This document shows, piece by piece, positions 1 through 8,400 of a stretch of 34,433 nt of DNA. The stretch is taken from contig NZ_AOJG01000006.1 in assembly GCF_000337375.1 (NCBI RefSeq), positions 1 through 34,433 of the forward strand, in the 5' to 3' direction. This stretch comes from Halorubrum lipolyticum DSM 21995. GTDB taxonomy: Archaea; Halobacteriota; Halobacteria; Halobacteriales; Haloferacaceae. Each line of letters starts with the position of its first letter. The first letter of the stretch is position 1. The position numbers and the translations under genes are program-made. The notes below the pieces were generated by a model. The model ran no database searches. It was not told the DNA's origin and saw nothing but the letters and a program-made list of their open reading frames with translations.

Positions 1-1
1 G

Positions 2-859
2 GTGTTACCGGCGGCGACCTGGGGCGAGTCCGAGGGGACGGTGATGAACATGGAGCGGCGCGTCTCGCGGGTCACGGCGGTGCGGGAGCCGCCCGGGAAT
101 GTCCGGCAGGACGCGGACATCATCGGCGCGGTCGCCGACCGGATCGTTCCCGAGCTGTTCGATTCGGTGCGCCTCGACCCCGAAGCGCTGTTCGACGAGG
201 TCAGCGCGCTGACGCGCGGCACGACCGCCGACCTCTCGGGGATCTCCTACGAGCGGCTGTCCGAGGAGCTGGCCCTCCGGTGGCCCGCCCCGGACGAGAC
301 CGGCGAGGGCGGGTACCGGTACTACGCGGGAGAGGCCCGAAACGGCGAGAGGGACGGAGACCCGGCCGACGACGGCCCGTGGTCGTTCCACACCGACTCG
401 GGCCGAGCGCAGTTCTCGAACGCCTCTCACGAGGCCGTGCCGGAGCCGATCGACGAGAAGTACCCGCTCACCCTCACCACGGGTCGGCGCCCGGACGCGT
501 ACAACACCGGTGTCCGGACCCGATCCGACGACGCCGGCGACGAGGGCGCGATGGCAGCGCGGATGCACCCCGAGACGATCGCCGACAACCTGCGGGCGTT
601 CGACCGGGGCGAGACGGTGATCGAGTCGCGTCGCTCCGCGGTGACGGTCGGCGTCGCGCCCGACTCCGACGTGCCGCCCGGGCTCGTCTGGCTCCCGGTC
701 CACAACCCGGCGGCCAACCGGCTCACGCTGTCCGCCGCGGACCCGGAATCGGCCGAGCCGAACCTCAAGCAGTGCGCGATCGGGCTGACCGCTCCGGACC
801 GCGGCGGGACTGAACCCACCGGCGGGCGGCAGGCGAACGGCACCGGTTCGTACTCCTGA
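2..859 (+). CDS. nasA: Assimilatory nitrate reductase (molybdopterin oxidoreductase), C-terminal part
   Basis: This frame is open from the left edge, so the gene begins outside the window and only about its last 285 codons are present. The opening residues (LPAATWGESEGTV, then MERRVSR) match the family segment that follows the substrate channel. The YPLTLTTGRRPDAYNTG stretch near residue 155 starts the molybdopterin-dinucleotide-binding C-terminal domain, and VWLPVHNPAANRLT lies near its end. These are typical of bacterial and archaeal NasA/formate-dehydrogenase-type enzymes. Assignment to nitrate reductase rests mainly on the NarK-type transporter downstream on the same strand. NasA reduces nitrate to nitrite in the cytoplasm for nitrogen assimilation. 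The Fe-S and catalytic N-terminal domains cannot be inspected, so a formate dehydrogenase-like enzyme remains possible. Confidence 0.8.
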   Translation: MLPAATWGESEGTVMNMERRVSRVTAVREPPGNVRQDADIIGAVADRIVPELFDSVRLDPEALFDEVSALTRGTTADLSGISYERLSEELALRWPAPDETGEGGYRYYAGEARNGERDGDPADDGPWSFHTDSGRAQFSNASHEAVPEPIDEKYPLTLTTGRRPDAYNTGVRTRSDDAGDEGAMAARMHPETIADNLRAFDRGETVIESRRSAVTVGVAPDSDVPPGLVWLPVHNPAANRLTLSAADPESAEPNLKQCAIGLTAPDRGGTEPTGGRQANGTGSYS

Positions 860-911
860 CGGTTCTCGTTCCCTCGCGCGAATGTTCTCTCGTGCGAAGC
901 GATACCCCACA

Positions 912-981
912 GCCGAGCGCGCCGTCGCCGACCCCACGCCGAGCGCGCCGTCGCCGACCCCACGCCGAGCGCGCCGTCGCC
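912..981. repeat. Tandem repeat, 26-bp unit, about 2.7 copies
   Basis: Two identical 26-bp units (912-937 and 938-963) are followed by the first 18 bp of a third (964-981). Each unit starts gccgagcgcgccgtcgcc and ends gaccccac. The array lies 50 bp past the nasA stop codon in non-coding DNA. It is seen directly; function is unknown. Unit length and complete identity suggest recent slippage or duplication. Confidence 0.9.
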
Positions 982-1244
982 ATCGCCGTCCCGCTCTCTC
1001 CTCGTTCGTCAGTCGATCGCACCTCGTCGACCGGCGTCTCGGGGCCGGAGCAGATCTCCTCACGATTATATAATTAAAACAGATCGCCGACGTTCGGGGT
1101 GGCGTGTCGTTATTCAAGAAGGAGTCCGATAATGTTCCCACATTATAATTTCAGATCCTCAGTCTTGGATGTATCTCTGTATGAAGCGTTATTGAGAATG
1201 AACTAATATCTTCTATCTAAACACGCCTTTTGTTAAGCGATTCG

Positions 1245-1254
1245 TTTATTAATA
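1245..1254 (+). promoter_or_regulatory. Probable TATA box for the narK transcript
   Basis: The sequence tttattaata sits in the AT-rich island. It predicts a transcript start near 1277, about 10 nt before the small ORF ATG at 1288 and about 170 nt before narK. A leader this long, followed by a perfect Shine-Dalgarno motif, differs from most genes in this window, which look leaderless. Confidence 0.45.
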
Positions 1255-1287
1255 TCTGGTATGTGTCTTTGTCACGTGAGAAAAACT

Positions 1288-1449
1288 ATGTTCGAACAAT
1301 TCAATCCGGATTCGATATGTGATCCCGGTAGCGATACCGCCGGGGTCCTCCCGAACCGCTCACTCCAGCGCGAGAACGCGATCGGTCGGTCCGCCGACCG
1401 CTGCCGCTCGGGCGACGCCGATCGCCTCGCGGGAGGTGACTCGCGGTGA
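1288..1449 (+). CDS. Possible small leader protein translationally coupled to narK
   Basis: This is a 53-codon ORF starting [10 protein letters not shown]. Its TGA stop overlaps the narK GTG start in the sequence GTGA, an arrangement common for coupled archaeal genes. Codons after residue 18 end mostly in C or G, as in real genes here, while the first part is AT-rich. An upstream in-frame ATG at 1261 would give 62 residues. No family is recognised and the residues show no clear domain. Against it, the GC-rich half would favour C/G-ending codons by chance, and the narK Shine-Dalgarno motif lies inside it. It may instead be a non-coding leader. Confidence 0.3.
   Translation: MFEQFNPDSICDPGSDTAGVLPNRSLQRENAIGRSADRCRSGDADRLAGGDSR
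1432..1439 (+). promoter_or_regulatory. Strong Shine-Dalgarno motif for narK
   Basis: GGAGGTGA is complementary to the 3' end of archaeal 16S rRNA and lies 6 nt before the GTG at 1446. It supports that GTG as the start and indicates SD-dependent translation from an mRNA with a leader, in contrast to the mostly leaderless neighbours. Confidence 0.75.
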
Positions 1450-2795
1450 AGCCGACCGACCTGCTGTACGGGAAGTACCGGAACCTCATCTTAGCGACGG
1501 CGATGTTCAACCTCGGATTCGTCATCTGGTTCTCGTTCGCGCCCTTCACGGGGGGAATCGCCGAGGAGTTCGGGCTCTCGGTCCAACAGCTCGGGATCGT
1601 CGCGAGCGCGGCCATCGTCGCCGTCCCGCTCGGTCGCATCCTCATCGGGCCGCTGACGGACCGGTTCGGGGCCAACGTCACCGGCGGCGTGACGCTCGTC
1701 ACCGTCGGGGCGTTCGCGATCCTGAGCGCGTTCGCACAGACGTACGAGGTGTTCATCGGGTCGCGGATCGTCGCGTCGCTGTCGGGAATCACGTTCGTCA
1801 TCGGTATCCAGCACGTCTCCGAGTGGTTCGAGGAGGAGAACCTCGGGACCGCGGAGGGAATCTTCGCCGGGATCGGCAACGCGGGGGCCGGACTGGGGGC
1901 GTACTTCACGCTCCCGCGGATCTTCGGGGAAGGGTACGTCGACCCGCTCTTCGGTCCGGCGTTTCTCGGGACCTCGTCGAGCTGGCGGGCGGCGTTCTTC
2001 TACACCGGCGCGCTCGCGGTGCTGCTCGGGGTCGTCTACTACGTCTTCGGGGCCGCCGCGAAGAGCGAGGCGAAGCGGGAGGCGACGAAGGCGGGCGTGA
2101 GCTGGGACCAGTGGCGGTTCATCGCCACGCGCTACGGCGCGGTCGTCCTCTCCGTCGCGTACGTGATGTCGTTCGGGCTGGAACTCGCGATGAACGGCTG
2201 GCTGGGGACCTACTACCGCGAGGCGTTCGGACAGGGCGACGTGGTGATCGCGGCGACGTTCGCGGCGACGTTCTCGGTCGCCGCCGGACTCCTCCGGCCG
2301 ATCGGGGGGTACGTCAGCGACGTGGTCGCGCGCAACGAGCGGGACATCCTCCCCGTCTTCGCGGGGGAGTACCGCAACCAGTGGACCTTCGCCACGCTCT
2401 CGTTCGTCGTGCTGTCGATGTTCGGCATGACGCTCGCCGGGCTGACGGGGAACATCTACGTCGCCGTCGTCGCCGGCTTCCTCGTCGGCACCGGATGCGC
2501 GTTCTCCGAGGGCGCGATCTTCGCGCAGGTGCCCACGATGTTCCCCAACAACTCCGGGTCGGTCACCGGGATCGTCGGCGGGATCGGTACCGTCGGCGGG
2601 GTCGTCTACCCGCTGGCCTTCTCGGCCGCGTTCCTCCCGAACCTCCACGTCGGCTACGCGATCGTCGGGGCGTCGATGATCCCGATCCTCGGCCTCGCCG
2701 CGTGGGTGTTCCAGCCGAAGATCGCGGCGCGTGCGAACGACGACGGGTGGCTCGTCTCCGGCGAGCGGATCGTCGCGACCGGCGACGACGACTGA
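1446..2795 (+). CDS. narK: NarK-type nitrate/nitrite transporter (major facilitator superfamily)
   Basis: The gene encodes a 449-residue membrane protein with about 12 hydrophobic segments. The MFS loop motif appears as [14 protein letters not shown] near residue 60. The nitrate-porter signature is seen twice: [16 protein letters not shown] in the first half (about residue 138) and [11 protein letters not shown] in the second (about 375). These glycine- and Asn-rich segments are known to contact nitrate in NarK proteins. It likely imports nitrate across the cytoplasmic membrane for the NasA enzyme encoded upstream. The GTG start is chosen because a perfect Shine-Dalgarno motif sits 6 nt upstream. 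The 586-bp gap from nasA and the own TATA-like element suggest separate transcription. Direction of transport (uptake, or nitrite exchange) cannot be read from sequence. Confidence 0.88.
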   Translation: MKPTDLLYGKYRNLILATAMFNLGFVIWFSFAPFTGGIAEEFGLSVQQLGIVASAAIVAVPLGRILIGPLTDRFGANVTGGVTLVTVGAFAILSAFAQTYEVFIGSRIVASLSGITFVIGIQHVSEWFEEENLGTAEGIFAGIGNAGAGLGAYFTLPRIFGEGYVDPLFGPAFLGTSSSWRAAFFYTGALAVLLGVVYYVFGAAAKSEAKREATKAGVSWDQWRFIATRYGAVVLSVAYVMSFGLELAMNGWLGTYYREAFGQGDVVIAATFAATFSVAAGLLRPIGGYVSDVVARNERDILPVFAGEYRNQWTFATLSFVVLSMFGMTLAGLTGNIYVAVVAGFLVGTGCAFSEGAIFAQVPTMFPNNSGSVTGIVGGIGTVGGVVYPLAFSAAFLPNLHVGYAIVGASMIPILGLAAWVFQPKIAARANDDGWLVSGERIVATGDDD

Positions 2796-2825
2796 GCCGC
2801 CCGGTTCCGCGGCTATTTAAAAAAG
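2795..2825. terminator. Convergent terminator: hairpin plus T/A tract
   Basis: AGCCGC (2795-2800) and GCGGCT (2809-2814) form a 6-bp stem with an 8-nt loop, followed by atttaaaaaag. Read on the minus strand this gives a run of six T directly after the S10-like gene stop, a typical archaeal termination signal. The hairpin immediately follows the narK stop codon. The site plausibly ends both convergent transcripts. Confidence 0.5.
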
Positions 2826-2827
2826 AT

Positions 2828-3160
2828 TCAGTCGCGGCGGTGCCCGAGCGGCTTCTTCTGGTCGACCTCGACCTCGACGTGTATCGAGTCGGGGAAGTCG
2901 CGACCGACGACCTCGCGGGCGATGTCGTCCGCCCCGTGGATCTCCATCGAGCGCTTGTACACGTCGTAGGTCCACGGCGAGAACTCGTCGCCGGCGCGGA
3001 GCTGTTTATAAAGGGGAACGCGGACGGTCTCGGCGGGCGTGGCGTGCGGGCCCTTACACTCCGCGCCCTTTCGTTCGAGCGTCGACTTGAGCTCCTGAAC
3101 GGTCTCGGCGAGCACGTCGCGGTCGCCGGACGCGAAGGAGAGTTTCGTGACGAAGGTCAT
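2828..3160 (-). CDS. uS10-family ribosomal protein-like paralogue (uS10/mL48 type)
   Basis: The product is about 110 residues and begins MTFVTKLSFASGDRDVL. It shows the S10-like order of beta strand, helix (LAETVQELKSTLERKG), then a PHATPAETVRVPLYKQL strand similar to the KGP-hP-KT segment of S10, and a DVYKRSMEIHG segment. It is not the usual archaeal S10, which sits beside EF-1alpha and has a different sequence; haloarchaea carry this second S10/mL48-type protein. Its role is not established. The upstream in-frame ATG at 3181 adds only MHGRPPA. A TATA-like gcttttac (minus strand, about 3196-3204) fits a start at 3160 with a short leader better. A T-rich tract follows the stop. Confidence 0.7.
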   Translation of the reverse strand: MTFVTKLSFASGDRDVLAETVQELKSTLERKGAECKGPHATPAETVRVPLYKQLRAGDEFSPWTYDVYKRSMEIHGADDIAREVVGRDFPDSIHVEVEVDQKKPLGHRRD

Positions 3161-3365
3161 GGCTGGGGGTCGTCCGTGCATGGTGGCCCGAGGAGTAAAA
3201 GCGCATCTACCGAGAGCGAAACGCTACATCCAACGGCGTGAGCACCGTATAAAAACCCCGATGGGGGGCGATTAACGCCGCGCAGATCGGCCGAAGAGGG
3301 CCGTAACGGCCGGTGCGTTCGCGACTCCGACACCCTCTTTAGGGGTGGTGGCTTACCTGACGCTA

Positions 3366-3812
3366 ATGACGGTCGAAGCGACCAGCGCTGGAGCCATCCT
3401 CTTCCGCGACACCCGCGGCGAACGGGAGTACTTGCTCCTGAAGAGCCGACCGGGGGACTGGGAGTTCCCCAAAGGCGGGGTCGAGGGGGACGAGGAGCTC
3501 CAGCAGACGGCGATACGGGAAGTCGGCGAGGAGGCCGGGATCGAGGATTTCCGGCTGATCGACGGCTTCCGCAAGGAGTACGACTACGTGTTCGAGGCGA
3601 ACGGCAACACCATCCACAAGACGGTGCACCTGTTCATCGCCCGCTCGTTCGAAGCGAGCGCCGAGATCTCGAACGAACACCGCGACCTGCAGTGGCGCGA
3701 CTACGATCAGGCCCTCAACACGATCACGCAGAACGGGCCCCGCGACATCCTCGAAGACGCCCACGAGTACCTCGACGAGCGGAAAGACGAGGAGACGGGC
3801 GAGTACATCTGA
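3366..3812 (+). CDS. Nudix hydrolase, diadenosine tetraphosphatase-like
   Basis: The 148-residue product carries a complete Nudix box: G-x5-E-x7-REVGEEAGI, at about residues 37-59, which binds the catalytic divalent metal. The preceding WEFPKGGVE and following HLFIARSFEA segments resemble archaeal asymmetrical bis(5'-nucleosyl)-tetraphosphatases (Ap4A hydrolases). It probably cleaves nucleoside diphosphates linked to another group. The exact substrate is inference. The start at 3366 is preferred over the in-frame upstream GTG at 3345 because tctttag at 3336-3342 is about 27 nt upstream, which fits a leaderless transcript. It stands alone, diverging from the S10-like gene across about 200 bp. 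Confidence 0.85.
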   Translation: MTVEATSAGAILFRDTRGEREYLLLKSRPGDWEFPKGGVEGDEELQQTAIREVGEEAGIEDFRLIDGFRKEYDYVFEANGNTIHKTVHLFIARSFEASAEISNEHRDLQWRDYDQALNTITQNGPRDILEDAHEYLDERKDEETGEYI

Positions 3813-3885
3813 CCGCCGAGCGGCGCGCTCCGCCTCGGCTCGTCCCGCCCCGTTCATTTTTAAGCGGCCGCCGACTACCCGAACC

Positions 3886-4881
3886 GTGACTCCGGACGCC
3901 GAGTTCGGCTACGAGCTCCTGGTCTGTCGGTACGCCGAGCTTGCGTGGCGCCCCGGTGAGGGGCCGCGCCCGTCGCTCGTCGCCCGCCAGCTCGGCACCG
4001 AGAAGCGCCGCTGGGACACGGTCGTGATCGAGGTCGACCCGGCCGCGTTCGCCGCCCGCCGCGCGTTCGGCGACCGGACCATCGACTCGGACCTCCTCCA
4101 CGTCGTGCGCGGCGCCCCCGCCGAGTGGGCGTGGTACCGCGACGCGCTCCCGCACCCCGGCTACCCGTGGCGCTACGTCCGGCGGGCGGTCCACCGCGCG
4201 GCGGGCCGCGACCTGATCGAGAAGCGACGGCGGAACAACCGGATCGAGCTCCGCCGGAAGCGACCGTACCCGGACTGGGTCGAGCGGATCGTCGCGATCG
4301 AGAACAAGCCGGACCTCGACCGCTCCGCCGCCGACCGCCTCGCCGACCAACTGGAACACGACGTCGAGACCGGGCTCGCCGACGAGGCGTGGCTCGCCAC
4401 CGAGACGACCGGCGAGCGCGTCGAGCCGGCCCTGCTCCGCGAGATGCCCGTCGAGGCCGGCATCCTCGCGACCGACTTCTCCGGGGGCGTCGACGCCGAC
4501 GCCGCCGACGTGGCGTGGCACCCGAGCGGTCTGGGTCCCGCGGAGGGCGAGCGTCGCGATCCCGAAACCGAGACGCTGCGACTCGAGATCGCCGAGCGCG
4601 CCTACGGGAAGGGATGGCGCTCCTTCGCCGACACGATGCGCCCGGACTGTCGCCACTTCGAGCTCCGCCGCGAGGGTCGGGCGCTCGTCCCGTACTGCGC
4701 GGCGAAGGAGAAGGTCCCGACCGGGCGGGAGTGTTCGGGTTCCTGTCCGTCGTTCTCGCCGGAACCGCCTCAGTGGCGGACGAAGGGCTGGCCGATCGAG
4801 GGCGGACCGGGGAAGGGGCTGAAACTGGTCTTACACCGGCGACGGGAGCGAGAGCGCGACCGGATCGAAGGCGGCGAGTAG
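3886..4881 (+). CDS. DUF5787-like protein; probable Fe-S PD-(D/E)XK nuclease
   Basis: The 331-residue protein resembles a haloarchaeal family I recall as DUF5787, of unknown function. A nuclease-like core is visible: D130 in YPDW, then AIENK with E139-x-K141, and Q155 in a following helix. This is the PD-(D/E)XK order with motif IV. Cysteines sit at C14 (LLVCRYAEL) and in a C-terminal group C255, C271, C283, C287. That layout resembles Cas4/AddB nucleases, where one N-terminal and three C-terminal cysteines hold a 4Fe-4S cluster. DNA cleavage is therefore plausible but not shown. The GTG start fits a TATA-like tttttaag at about 3857-3864, 25-27 nt upstream. The gene stands alone and has no Cas neighbours. 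Confidence 0.7.
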   Translation: MTPDAEFGYELLVCRYAELAWRPGEGPRPSLVARQLGTEKRRWDTVVIEVDPAAFAARRAFGDRTIDSDLLHVVRGAPAEWAWYRDALPHPGYPWRYVRRAVHRAAGRDLIEKRRRNNRIELRRKRPYPDWVERIVAIENKPDLDRSAADRLADQLEHDVETGLADEAWLATETTGERVEPALLREMPVEAGILATDFSGGVDADAADVAWHPSGLGPAEGERRDPETETLRLEIAERAYGKGWRSFADTMRPDCRHFELRREGRALVPYCAAKEKVPTGRECSGSCPSFSPEPPQWRTKGWPIEGGPGKGLKLVLHRRRERERDRIEGGE

Positions 4882-4963
4882 ATGACTCGATTCGCCCTCG
4901 TCGAAATCCGCGGCGGATCGGAAGTTAACGCATATATCCGACGACCGAGTATTCCCGCGTCAT

Positions 4964-5281
4964 ATGCAATTCTGTGACGAGTGCGGTTCGATAATGCACA
5001 CGGAGGGCGACACGTGGGTGTGTCGCTCCTGTGAGAACGAGGAGCCGCGGGACTCGCAGGCGGATGCGGCGATGGCGACCCAAGATGTACAGCGGGAGGA
5101 CGCGGCACCCGCCGTGGCCGACGCGACTCAGGACTCCACCGAGACGATGCAGGAGCCATGTCCGGCGGACGACTGCGACGGCGACCGAGCCTCCTACGAA
5201 ATGCTGCCGAAGCCGGGCGGCTCCTACGAGGTTCGGCTGTTCACCTGCGTCGAGTGCGGCCACAAGTGGCGCGACTCCTGA
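4964..5281 (+). CDS. TFS/RPB9-like zinc-ribbon protein (RNA polymerase subunit M family), catalytic acidic pair absent
   Basis: The 105-residue product has two zinc ribbons joined by a linker of about 40 residues. The N-terminal one uses C4, C7, C20 and C23 (FCDECGSIMH...VCRSC). The C-terminal one uses C66, C71, C95 and C98 and ends ECGHKW, as in TFS/TFIIS and RPB9. In transcript-cleavage factors an Asp-Glu pair lies 9 and 8 residues before the third cysteine of this ribbon; here those positions are Gly86-Ser87. The first pair is spaced C-x4-C instead of C-x2-C. It may therefore bind RNA polymerase without stimulating cleavage. A TATA-like catatat (4931-4937) lies about 30 nt upstream, indicating a leaderless mRNA. 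Confidence 0.8.
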   Translation: MQFCDECGSIMHTEGDTWVCRSCENEEPRDSQADAAMATQDVQREDAAPAVADATQDSTETMQEPCPADDCDGDRASYEMLPKPGGSYEVRLFTCVECGHKWRDS

Positions 5282-5435
5282 CGGCGGGTCTCGCGAACCC
5301 CGCCGCTCAATAGCTCTTCACGCTCAGTCGGGAAGCGGCAGCTGCCAGCGTGCCCTCGCTTTTGAGAATCTCTCGGAGTCTCGGTGACGGTGTGACGAGG
5401 AGGAGGAGTGAGAGTCCCCCGCTCGAATCGCCCGC

Positions 5436-8400
5436 CTACGCCAGCGCCGCCGCGAGCTTCTCCACCGGGTGCGGCGGTTCGGGGGCGCCCGCGTCGCGCT
5501 CCTTCAGCTGGCTCCGGCAGGAGGCGCCGGGCGCGACGACCTCGTCGCCGTCGCTCTCGTCGATCTGATCGAAGAGGATCCGGCCGATCGCCTTGCTCAT
5601 CGAGTAGTGCTCGGCCTCGTACCCGAACGAGCCGGCCATCCCGCAGCAGGAGGAGTCGAGCGGGTCGACGCCGTAGCCGGCGCGCCGGAGCACGCCGACC
5701 GCGTGGTGGTCCTTCTTCGTCGCCTTCTGGTGGCAGTGGCCGTGGTAGGTGAGCGACTCCGTGGGCGCGTCGAGGGAGAGGTCCTCGTCGAGCCGGTGCG
5801 CGTCGACGTACTCCATGACGCCGTAAGTGTTCTCGGAGACGGTCGCCACGTCGGCGTCGGGCACGTCGCTGGCGCCGCCGTCGAGCAGGTCGTGGTAGTC
5901 GGACTGGAGCATCACGGCGTCGGTGGGCTCGACGACGACCACGTCCCAGCCGTCCCGAACGTCGGGCGCGAGCGTCTCCACGGCGTCCGCGGCGGCCGTC
6001 CGCGACTCGTCGAGCATCCCCTTCGAGTGCGGCGGGCGCCCGCTGCCGTCCACGTCCGGGATCCGGACGTGGCAGTTCGCGGCCTCTAACACCCTGACCG
6101 CCGCCTTCCCCGCGCCGGGGTTCGTGTAGGTGGTGTACACGTCGGGGAACAACAGCACGTCGCGGTCCGCCTCGGCGCGGGCGATTCCCGCGCCGCCGCG
6201 GGCCTCGAACCAGTCCGTCAGGCTCTCCGAGCGGAAGGTCGGGAGCTCCCGCTCCTTGGCGATCCCGAGGACCTTCTCCGCGACGAGGCCGGCGCCCGGG
6301 AGCTTCCCGGGGAGGTTCGAGAGCGGGGCGAGCGCCGAACCGAGCGGCGCCAACCGCTCGAAGTTCCCGAGCAGCCGGGTCCGCAGGTCGATCCCGTGTT
6401 CCTCGTGGTGGGCGTGCTCGACCTCGGCCTTGAGCTTCGCCATGTCGACGCCGCTCGGACAGTCCTTCGTACAGCCCTTACAGCCGACGCACAGGTCCAT
6501 CACCTCGGTGACGAACTCGTCGTCGGTCGGGTCGTCTGGGAGCTCGCCCGAGATGGCCCCGCGGAGCATGTTCGCCCGGCCGCGGGTCGCCTGTATCTCC
6601 TCCTCGCTAGCGCGGTAGGTCGGGCACATCACGCCGCCGGTGGTCTCCTGTGGCCCCCGACAGCCGCCGCAGCCGTGACAGAGCTCGACCATCCCCTGCA
6701 TCCCGTTGTCGATCGCCCACTCCATCGCGGGGTCGAAGCCGGCGTCGTACTCGTACTCCGAGTCGAACCGGAGGTTCTCGCTCATGTCGAAGTCGCCGCA
6801 GACGTTCCCGGGGTTGAGCAGCCAGTCCGGGTCGAAGGCGGTCTTCAGCTCGCGGAACGACTCCCAGAGGTCGTCGCCGTACAGCTTCCGGTTCCACTGG
6901 GTCCGGGCGCGGCCGTCGCCGTGCTCGCCCGACACCGACCCGCCGAGCCGGACCACGGCGTCGGTGACGCGGTCGGCGATGTCGACCATCGCGTCCACGT
7001 CGTCGACGTCCTTCGTGTTGATCAGCGGGCGGATGTGGAGCACGCCCGGGCCGGCGTGGGCGTAGAAGGTCGCGAACGTGTCGTTGTCGTCGAGGATCTC
7101 CTGGAACTCCCGGGTGTACTCGGGGAGGTGCTCGGGCGGGACCGCGCAGTCCTCGATGAAGGAGATGTGCTTCTCGTCGGTGGTGCGCGACAGGAGGATC
7201 GGGAGCCCGGCCTTGCGCATCTTCCAGAACCGGTCGCGCTTCGCGGGGTCGTGCGCCTCCATCGCGTCGACCGCGCGGCGGGGCTGGGTCGTCACGTCGG
7301 CGGCGCCCTCGCTCGGGTCGACCTCGGTCTCGGGAACGACCCTGTCGGCCGCGCCGTCGTCGCCCACTCGGTCCGCGATCAGGTCCGCGACCTTCCGCTT
7401 CCCCTCCGCGTCGCTCTCGGCGTAGAACTCGACGAGGAGGACCGAGTCCGTCCCCTCGGGCAACATCCCGACGACGTCCTCGAACTCGGGCGTGTCGGCG
7501 GCGAGCCCTAAGAGTACGTCGTCCATCACCTCGACCGCGGCGGGGTCGTGTTCGAGGATCGGCGCCACGTCCTCCATCGCGTCGAGGAGGTCACCGTACG
7601 TTAAGAGCGCGACGGCCTTCGTGTCGGGGATCTCGACGAGCGAGACGGTCGCCTCGGTGACGGTCGCGAGCGTCCCCTCGCTCCCGGCCATGAGCCGCCC
7701 GAGGTTGACCGTTCCCTCCTCGCCGTACTCGCCGCGGTACTCGGCGAGCAGGCGGTCGAGGTTGTATCCGGAGACGTTCCGCTTCATCTCCGGGAAGCGC
7801 TCGTCGATCGCCTCGGCCTCCTCGTCGAGGACCCGGACGATCTCGGCGTGGATCCGCGGTAGGAGGTCGTCGGCGTCGGGGTCGGCGGACTCGCGCAGGT
7901 CGTCGACGGCGACCTCCCCGAAGGTCGTCACCGTCCCGTCCGCGAGCACGACCTCCAGTTCCTCGACGTAGTGGTCGGTCTTCCCGTACTTCAGCGAGTG
8001 CGCCCCGGTGGAGTTGTTGCCGATCGCGCCGCCGATCGCGGACTTGTCGCGCCACGCCGGGTCGGGCGCGAACTTCAGCCCGTGGGGCTCGACGGCGGCG
8101 TTGAGGTCGCCGACGTACGCCCCGGCCTGCGCCCGGGCGGTCCCCGCGACCGGGTCCGTCGACAGCACCGCGTCCATCGAGTCGGTGAGGTCGAGGACGA
8201 CCGCCTCGTTGACGGTCTGGCCCGCGAGCGACGTGCCGCCCCCTCGGGGCAACACCGGGATCCCCTCCGCGTAGCAGTACTCGTGGACCGCCGCCACGTC
8301 CGCCGTCGACTCCGGCATCACGACGCCGATGGGCGTGACTTCGTACGCCGAGGCGTCGGTCGCGTACAGCCGCTTCGAGTACTCGTCGAACCGCACGTCG

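Larger units (their letters stand above)
860..1445. other. Intergenic region between nasA and narK: tandem repeat, AT-rich island, possible leader ORFs
   Basis: This 586-bp gap holds the 26-bp tandem repeat (912-981). From about 1060 to 1320 it is far more AT-rich than the rest of the window. TATA-like sequences lie at 1064-1078 and 1245-1254. A 24-codon ORF (1132-1206, starting MFPHYNFRSS) has a GGAG motif 7 nt before its ATG, but its codon use is not haloarchaeal and it may be chance. A second small ORF at 1288-1449 is listed separately. No known RNA family is recognised. Confidence 0.6.

Noticed and set aside
912-981. CRISPR array
   Set aside because: Repeats are directly adjacent with no spacers.
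5-1141. 378-codon minus-strand frame opposite nasA
   Set aside because: It is mostly Arg/Gly/Val low-complexity sequence extending into the intergenic repeats and AT-rich DNA. No motif is present.
3161-3181. Longer start (MHGRPPA) for the S10-like gene
   Set aside because: The TATA-like element lies too close to 3181, and family proteins begin at MTFVTKL.
6396-7511. Long plus-strand open frame opposite the FAD/Fe-S dehydrogenase
   Set aside because: It has low-complexity Val/Arg-rich content with no domain, while the minus strand encodes clear FAD and Fe-S motifs.
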